64,000 nt of DNA from Streblospio benedicti (Eukaryota > Annelida > Polychaeta > Spionida > Spionidae). The stretch is taken from the NCBI GenBank assembly GCA_019095985.1, contig CM032659.1, positions 21,129,077 through 21,193,076 of the forward strand, in the 5' to 3' direction. The notes beneath the pieces are model-generated. The model saw nothing but the letters and a program-made list of their open reading frames with translations. It ran no database searches and was not told where the DNA came from. Numbering within the stretch: the first letter of the stretch is position 1; each line of letters opens with the position of its first letter. Below are positions 59,762 through 64,000 of this stretch, piece by piece. Made by a program: the position numbers and the translations under genes.

Positions 59762-62720
59762 TTGATACTTTACTTACGATGTACTTGAATATTTAGTTGA
59801 TCCCTCTTCGCCATTTAGAATTAGACTAATTGATTAATTAATTGAACTGCCCTTCGCTATAGATGGAATTGTTCTCTAATACGACCACTCTGCACCAGGT
59901 GCTGAAGTGGCACTGCAGCTAACACGTCCCGATACTCACCTGCGTGGAGAGCTTTACTCTGAAGGGCGCACATGGCCATGGCGGGAACATGGAGGGAACT
60001 TGTCAGAGCAGGTCAGAATATAGATAGTGGGGGAATGAGCGAGTTCTATTATACATTTACCTTTGTGAATATGAACTTTTTCCATCGTTGTAGAGAATGA
60101 TATGCTAGGTGAGAGAAGAGACAGTACTCTTAGTTACTAGTTTGCTTACTCACTCACATACTTACCCTCTGACTAATACTTTCTGGCCCATATTCTTACT
60201 TACTCACTCACTATCTTACTTGCTTTTAAAATGTGATGTAAATGCCCAAAATAGATCGCAAAACTATGCTGAAAAGCCCCATAAGAGTGTTGTAGTGTCT
60301 TTCACAAATGTATGGAATTACCTCAATGAGTGAAACAGACTGAACGAAATAACTTATGGGGAAATTATCATCTTGCTAGTAAATAAAATGTTACTGTACT
60401 AGCACATATTTGTGATCATCTACCTGAAAACTCCGTCAAAACAGGAAACATCCTGTTGTAGTTTCCGAGATAGACTATTGATTGGGCAATTTGTAAACAA
60501 ATGGTGTTTATCCTTGATCATGAATAGTAAATAGTGTTAATCTATTCGCCAGCATGTATAGTTACTGTCGACGAAGGTACCGTGCATAGCACCTTCCATG
60601 ATAAAAAAAATGGTGCTGCGCACAAATGAATCATCGTAGCCTTGTGGTTCCATAAATTAACGAAACATAATGGACCAAGTTAGCAAAAAAATATAATGAT
60701 TTGAAAAAAAGATGCTAATCATCTATGTTCTTGGTAGGACAAAATAGTTGTTAGCCATTTTTCTTGGACAAACTTTATTATACGAATAGAGTAGAGAGAT
60801 CAATTCTACTCTACTACTGAATCATGAAGTCGTCATTGTAGGGATATTTGTGTAACATAGGCCTACCCATGGGCGCCTGTGTGTGGTATGTATACAACTA
60901 TGAGTTACAAACACTATACCATACACATTACTACTTTTATCTGTATAATAGTAGTAATGTGTATGGTGTAGTATTTGTAAATCATAGTATACATACCACA
61001 CACCCCTCCCATGTTGCTGGTGCCCATGAACCTACCTAACCTTATGCTTGTGGATTTATACAAATTTTTACCTTTAATCTATTTTATAATTACTTTGTTT
61101 TTCTCTAATGGTCTAATATAGAACCTAGTGTCTGTTTCATAAATTAATTAATAGGCAGGGGGTAAATATACATACTAGTTTTGTTATCATTTTGTACCAT
61201 AGTGATTGATATCATGTCGCTTAACTAATCATATTACCAAGGTACATATACCTACATGCACCAGTTTATGACATCTACTTTGTTATGAATCGAGACCACA
61301 CCAGTTATCCCCAGTTGGGACATCAAGCTTTGATCACGTTTACTAATTATTAATGAAAAGCAGGGGCATGCACATATTAGTTATTGTTATTGTGTTACTT
61401 TATTTTGTCTTAGTTTTGTTTCAACCGACATCATTGAATGCTAAATACGGTGGTATACATTATACTGTTGTTGTTTTTTACTATGGGCATTATTGTGGAT
61501 ATCTCCAATGTAAATATGTAATTGTAGATGTTTTGACTAACTGGTTGAGACCAAGCTTTGACATCACCAATGCCATTACTACGGCTGCAAAAATGGACTA
61601 AAGTTTGGGTTTGAATATCTTTAGATGACATCAAGCCAAATATAGATGATCGTAAATGCCATACATAGAAAAAATGATATACCATTTTGGCAGCTTTTCC
61701 AGAATAGCCTATTGTTAATTGTCTTTTACTTCATAGAATAACTATACGTATAAAGTACACTGCGTACCCATATCAACATTATTATCTACCACATTTATCA
61801 GAGCGATAGCTCCCTTTTGGATATTATAAGGTTAAGGTTACCTCTCTGACTATACATAAAGAAAATATAACAGATTAAACGGAAGTGCCTTCGGCTAAGA
61901 AAGATAATTTTGGCAACTTACGGACAAGCTTTGAAAACTAGTCAATGCATAATTCAGTGGCAGGTCCTGGGGGCGGGAGTGTGTAGTCTCTTCAAATATG
62001 ATTTGCCTCTGACCAGGCATGCATTAGATCTAAGGCACCATTCAGAAACTATAGAATAGGGGCGGACGGATTTGAGGTGGGGGGGGGGGGGCATCAATCT
62101 TTTTTTCGCACACCAGTAGGTGAAGATGTGTGTGTGTGTGTGTTTGTGTGTGTGGGGGGGGGGCATTGTCTCTGTCTTATTTTATGAAAGAAATTGTGCA
62201 ATTGTGCACCTAACCTGTTTCTCATTGAACTTGTTGATGGTTGTACTTGTTTTACCAGACATCATGACATTAGAGTGGGTATCTAATTTGACTGGGTGGC
62301 GTCACTCACTTTAACAAGGTTACAGCAAAGTCACCATTTTCCCCATATAGATTAATCTCATAACTCTCCATCTCATAAACTCTGGATCATTCAATAGGCA
62401 ATTTCTGCATAGTTTTTTAAATTGAGATGTGTACGTGTGGTGTGCAAAGTGGGGGTTGGGGTTGAGGGTGGGGGTGGGAGAGTGTTGACAGCATTTGGCA
62501 TAGCTGAATATTTTGTTGCGTTGACTCTTTTTCTGGTAAATCATTGATCTGTCATAGTGATCGATCTTATAATCTATTTAAGGAATTTGGATAAGCACAT
62601 CAGATTACTGTTTCTTGCTTGCAGGTGGTAGCCGCTATAAGGATGCACATGCGAAAAGCAGCAGCCAAACTGGACTCAGAAGAAACCTCAGACTCCGATT
62701 CAGACTCTGATTCTGATTAA
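44800..62720 (+). CDS. CBR1: Carbonyl-reductase-like short-chain dehydrogenase, nine exons, 320 aa
   Basis: NADPH-dependent carbonyl reductase family (SDR21C, CBR1/CBR3-like), probably cytosolic, reducing ketones and quinones (family knowledge). Exons: 44800-44817, 46691-46772, 56611-56810, 56958-57070, 57397-57522, 57849-57999, 58893-58956, 59899-60011, 62625-62720; total 963 nt, all phases consistent. Seen: TGANRGIG (8-15, cofactor binding), NNAG (91-94), Asn118 in KTNFWG, catalytic Ser144 in NMTS, Tyr197 and Lys201 in YGVSK, and CCPGYVAT (231-238). The length exceeds human CBR1 (277) mainly through an Ala-rich loop after residue 46 and a C-terminal helix plus Ser/Asp tail. Exons 3 to 6 are GC-rich in an AT-rich region. 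The symbol marks the family, not proven orthology. Confidence 0.93.
46094..46126. repeat. Perfect 16-bp palindromic hairpin
   Basis: CACAGATTAGTTAAAC, one base, then GTTTAACTAATCTGTG. It may be the core of a hairpin MITE; no larger arms are clear. Confidence 0.8.
46691..46772 (+). CDS. Carbonyl reductase exon 2: cofactor-binding loop
   Basis: Acceptor TTTCAAG|G. Encodes VTGANRGIGYAIVKGLLRTF then DGDVYLT. TGxxxGxG is the SDR dinucleotide-binding motif. Donor ACAG|GTACAC, phase 1. Confidence 0.94.
49590..50035 (+). repeat. Helitron-like family, partial copy B
   Basis: TCTCCGGACAAGCTAG, GATGAACCGATTTCGTTCA, then ATGAGGTATGAGGCGACACC. The same words in the same order as copy A immediately downstream. 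Confidence 0.55.
50036..50640 (+). repeat. Helitron-like family, copy A with two terminal hairpins
   Basis: Head TCAGCTCAGCTGCTGAAGC. The body has the CCGATGAACCGATTTCGTTC block and GAGGCGACACCGAAGTGATT. The end carries hairpin GTGTTCTTTGAACAC (50539-50553), 7 nt, then CTAG|T (50561-50565), and again TGCTCTCTGAGCA (50599-50611), 8 nt, CTAG|T (50620-50624). A hairpin followed by CTRR is the Helitron 3' signature (family knowledge). No coding capacity. Confidence 0.5.
54285..54430. repeat. C-rich repeat related to the element at 9847
   Basis: CGCCCCCATCCCC, CCACCTAAAAACTTCATTTT, CATAGCATTTTTGG and GTGCCCCCCCCGTCATTTTC follow the same order as the copy at 9847-10006. The ends have diverged. Confidence 0.45.
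56150..56330. repeat. G/A-rich imperfect minisatellite
   Basis: Repeats of GAGGGATAAGGGAAAAAGGGCCAAAAA-type units of about 27-29 bp, roughly six copies with variation. Confidence 0.75.
56611..56810 (+). CDS. Carbonyl reductase exon 3: Ala-rich loop and NNAG
   Basis: Encodes ARNKRLGEAAVLSLAPVAAA then GRAPPRFHELDVSRTDSVYA and GGVDVLVNNAGQYRFIM. RFHELDV and VLVNNAG match the family. The Ala run after LSLAP is not typical. Very GC-rich. Phase 0 at the end. Confidence 0.95.
56958..57070 (+). CDS. Carbonyl reductase exon 4
   Basis: Encodes MKDHSVYWRNAKRTMKTNFW then GTVNMCEVLFPLLRSNA. MKTNF(W)GT holds the structural Asn of the catalytic tetrad. Phase 2 donor GCCAG|GTACTG. Confidence 0.95.
57397..57522 (+). 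CDS. Carbonyl reductase exon 5: catalytic Ser
   Basis: Encodes VVNMTSLQGLSTLYACADEL then QQAFREATRMEEIENLMTGY. VVN-x-(T/S)S holds the catalytic Ser; the ELQQ-F block matches CBR1. Phase 2. Confidence 0.95.
57849..57999 (+). CDS. Carbonyl reductase exon 6: YxxxK
   Basis: Encodes SVRDTTYAARGWPASAYGVS then KLGVLAATGLLQDRLHHDPD. GWP-x-SAYGVSK is the active-site Tyr/Lys block. The NC at the end continues as CCPG across the splice. Phase 0. Confidence 0.96.
58893..58956 (+). CDS. Carbonyl reductase exon 7
   Basis: 64-nt exon encoding CCPGYVATGLNNYMGYKTID then E. CCPG-aromatic-V-x-T is the cofactor-binding loop after strand 6. Phase 1. Confidence 0.93.
59490..59645. repeat. TGC / TGATGC microsatellite
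   Basis: About 23 TGC units followed by TGA-TGC mixtures. It lies in the intron between exons 7 and 8 and gives a spurious poly-Ala/Asp frame. Confidence 0.95.
59697..59763. repeat. TTTA tetranucleotide microsatellite
   Basis: About 16 TTTA units without visible interruption, immediately after a GATTGATT-rich stretch. Confidence 0.95.
59899..60011 (+). CDS. Carbonyl reductase exon 8: C-terminal lid
   Basis: Encodes AEVALQLTRPDTHLRGELYS then EGRTWPWREHGGNLSEQ. GAE-x-x-x-x-L...GE/Q-x-x-S-E/D matches the family end (GQFVSEKRVEQW in human CBR1). Phase 0. Confidence 0.92.
60857..61043. repeat. Hairpin MITE, full copy
   Basis: Left arm ATGGGCGCC...GTGTGTGGTATGTATAC...ATACCATACACATTACTAC and right arm its near-exact inverse, each about 80 bp with a loop of about 15 bp. 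A half copy lies at 34163-34262. It sits in the last intron of the carbonyl reductase gene. Confidence 0.75.
62625..62720 (+). CDS. Carbonyl reductase last exon: helix and Ser/Asp tail
   Basis: Encodes VVAAIRMHMRKAAAKLDSEE then TSDSDSDSDSD and TAA. This extension beyond the usual family end is basic and helical, then acidic with repeated S-D/E sites of the casein-kinase-2 type (inference). Confidence 0.9.
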   Translation: MVAAIRMHMRKAAAKLDSEETSDSDSDSDSD

Positions 62721-64000
62721 ATTTGGGGCATTATTATAATTATTGCTACCTATAGCGATTACAATTTATGACCTAGGGCGTTTCTAGAAACTATTAATGA
62801 GTCATATTATGGGAGAGTGAGGTGTGGTTTGAAAAGTAATATACGTCAACGCAATTTATGTATATGATTACACCATAATCGTCAGTCATTGCAAATGCTG
62901 TAGTTCGTAACAGGGCCGAATTTTGAGCAAATATAATGCTTATAGTAGGTGACAAAAGGATGCATGGACTCAATGGAGTTTTACTGATTTGCACGAATAG
63001 TGCACTAAAGTGAAAAATTGTCACAAATGAAAGACACGTCATGTGCTTTGACACAGTGGAAATAGGTGATCATAGGAGGTGATGGAGGCCAAGATTGATA
63101 TGGTCTTATGTAGACACTATTGAGACTTTTTCATAATAAAATTACTGGGATTGAAATGTAAAGTGTAATTATAATTGACACATACGGATACAAGTAGACT
63201 GATCTCTGTTATTGTTTTGAAGTTATCAACTAGGGTATCTGGTGTGATTATGATTAGAAATTATCAAGCATGTGGTTTTGATGGCAAGGTTTTTGACATG
63301 AAGTCAGTTATCAGAAATCACATTTTGTGATGCTGTACTTTGGTTGTAAATAGTATTATATCTGTTCCTCTTGATTATTTATATTGTACGTAAACGTTGT
63401 ATATTATACTTTATAAAAAGTGTGAAGCTTTGCTATACAAGATTGCAATGTATGTATAATGAACTATTTGAAAGTATAAATTATTAAGTGTTTTTTTTTC
63501 AAAATCAGTCACATGATGGTTGCTGATTTTGTTAAGTATTGAACAGTTAACATAATGACATTTCATGTATATAATGTATAGCTGTACGAAAATTAATTGG
63601 GGGAAAATGTTGAAATTGAAACACTGCATGCTGTTAAAACAATTAGTGCATGTATATGTGTATGACATACGGTCATAACGAATTATCATGGAGGAATAGC
63701 TAAAATATTTTCAATCATATGAGAGTATCAAAAAGTCATTAAGTTATGAATAAATAGTAATCATAATTAATGTTCATGTATTGATTTGTTGCTATTGCAT
63801 ATCTATGCTTAACATCTAATGTTTTTGTATTTTTTGTGGTTGATTGATTGGACAGATTTTATATGACCTTAAGTACATTATCGATATCCAGGCATGATTA
63901 TCATAAAATTGATCCATGTTATAGTCTTTTGAGAAAAATGACAGCTGAACATTTAATTTAGATGAATTCATGTCATTATGGAAAATATGGTCTTGTTTTA
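62721..64000 (+). other. 3' UTR and downstream flank of the carbonyl reductase gene
   Basis: AT-rich with no further ORF of interest. AATAAA at 63135-63140 and 63749-63754 are candidate poly(A) signals. Confidence 0.45.

Overview
The window is invertebrate animal nuclear DNA. It has spliced genes with long AT-rich introns, GT-AG junctions, metazoan-specific families (polypeptide GalNAc-transferase, Yippee-like, CCP/sushi proteins), tRNA-derived repeats, MITE-like hairpins, a Penelope-like retroelement piece and many microsatellites. The abundance of ACATGTA-like words and GC-rich nested repeats suggests a marine lophotrochozoan or invertebrate deuterostome, but the sequence does not settle the phylum. 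Exon boundaries were read by eye from splice consensus, protein-family fit and phase bookkeeping; no alignment was run.

Layout. (1) About 410-7491 (+): the 3' twelve exons of a polypeptide N-acetylgalactosaminyltransferase (GALNT), running from before the catalytic domain through a ricin-type lectin domain into an unusual glutamine-rich C-terminal tail. The cytosolic/TM/stem start lies left of the window. (2) 8590-30936 (-), tail to tail with the first gene: a complete-looking 24-exon gene for a type I membrane protein of about 1249 residues. Its order is signal peptide, unrecognised Cys-containing module, fucolectin/F5-8-like lectin domain (4 exons), 14 CCP/sushi modules, stalk, one TM helix and a 15-residue tail. 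Almost all introns are phase 1. Its introns hold MITEs, tRNA-derived repeats and a 1.5 kb compound repeat with a perfect 12-bp target duplication. (3) 31-36 kb: repeat-bearing spacer. (4) 36323-36805 (-): an intronless Yippee-like zinc-binding gene. (5) 37-44.8 kb: spacer with a Penelope-like GIY-YIG fragment between two 153-bp inverted arms. (6) 44800-62720 (+): a nine-exon carbonyl-reductase-like short-chain dehydrogenase of 320 residues, with a tiny 18-nt first coding exon, a 9.8 kb intron full of repeats, and a Ser/Asp tail.

The genes do not form an operon or an obvious pathway. The most distinctive locus is the lectin-plus-CCP membrane protein. A lectin head on a long CCP stalk suggests a cell-surface glycan recognition, adhesion or complement-like role (inference). 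Two exons, one in GALNT and one in CCP13, each contain a single apparent extra base; this may be assembly error or real damage.
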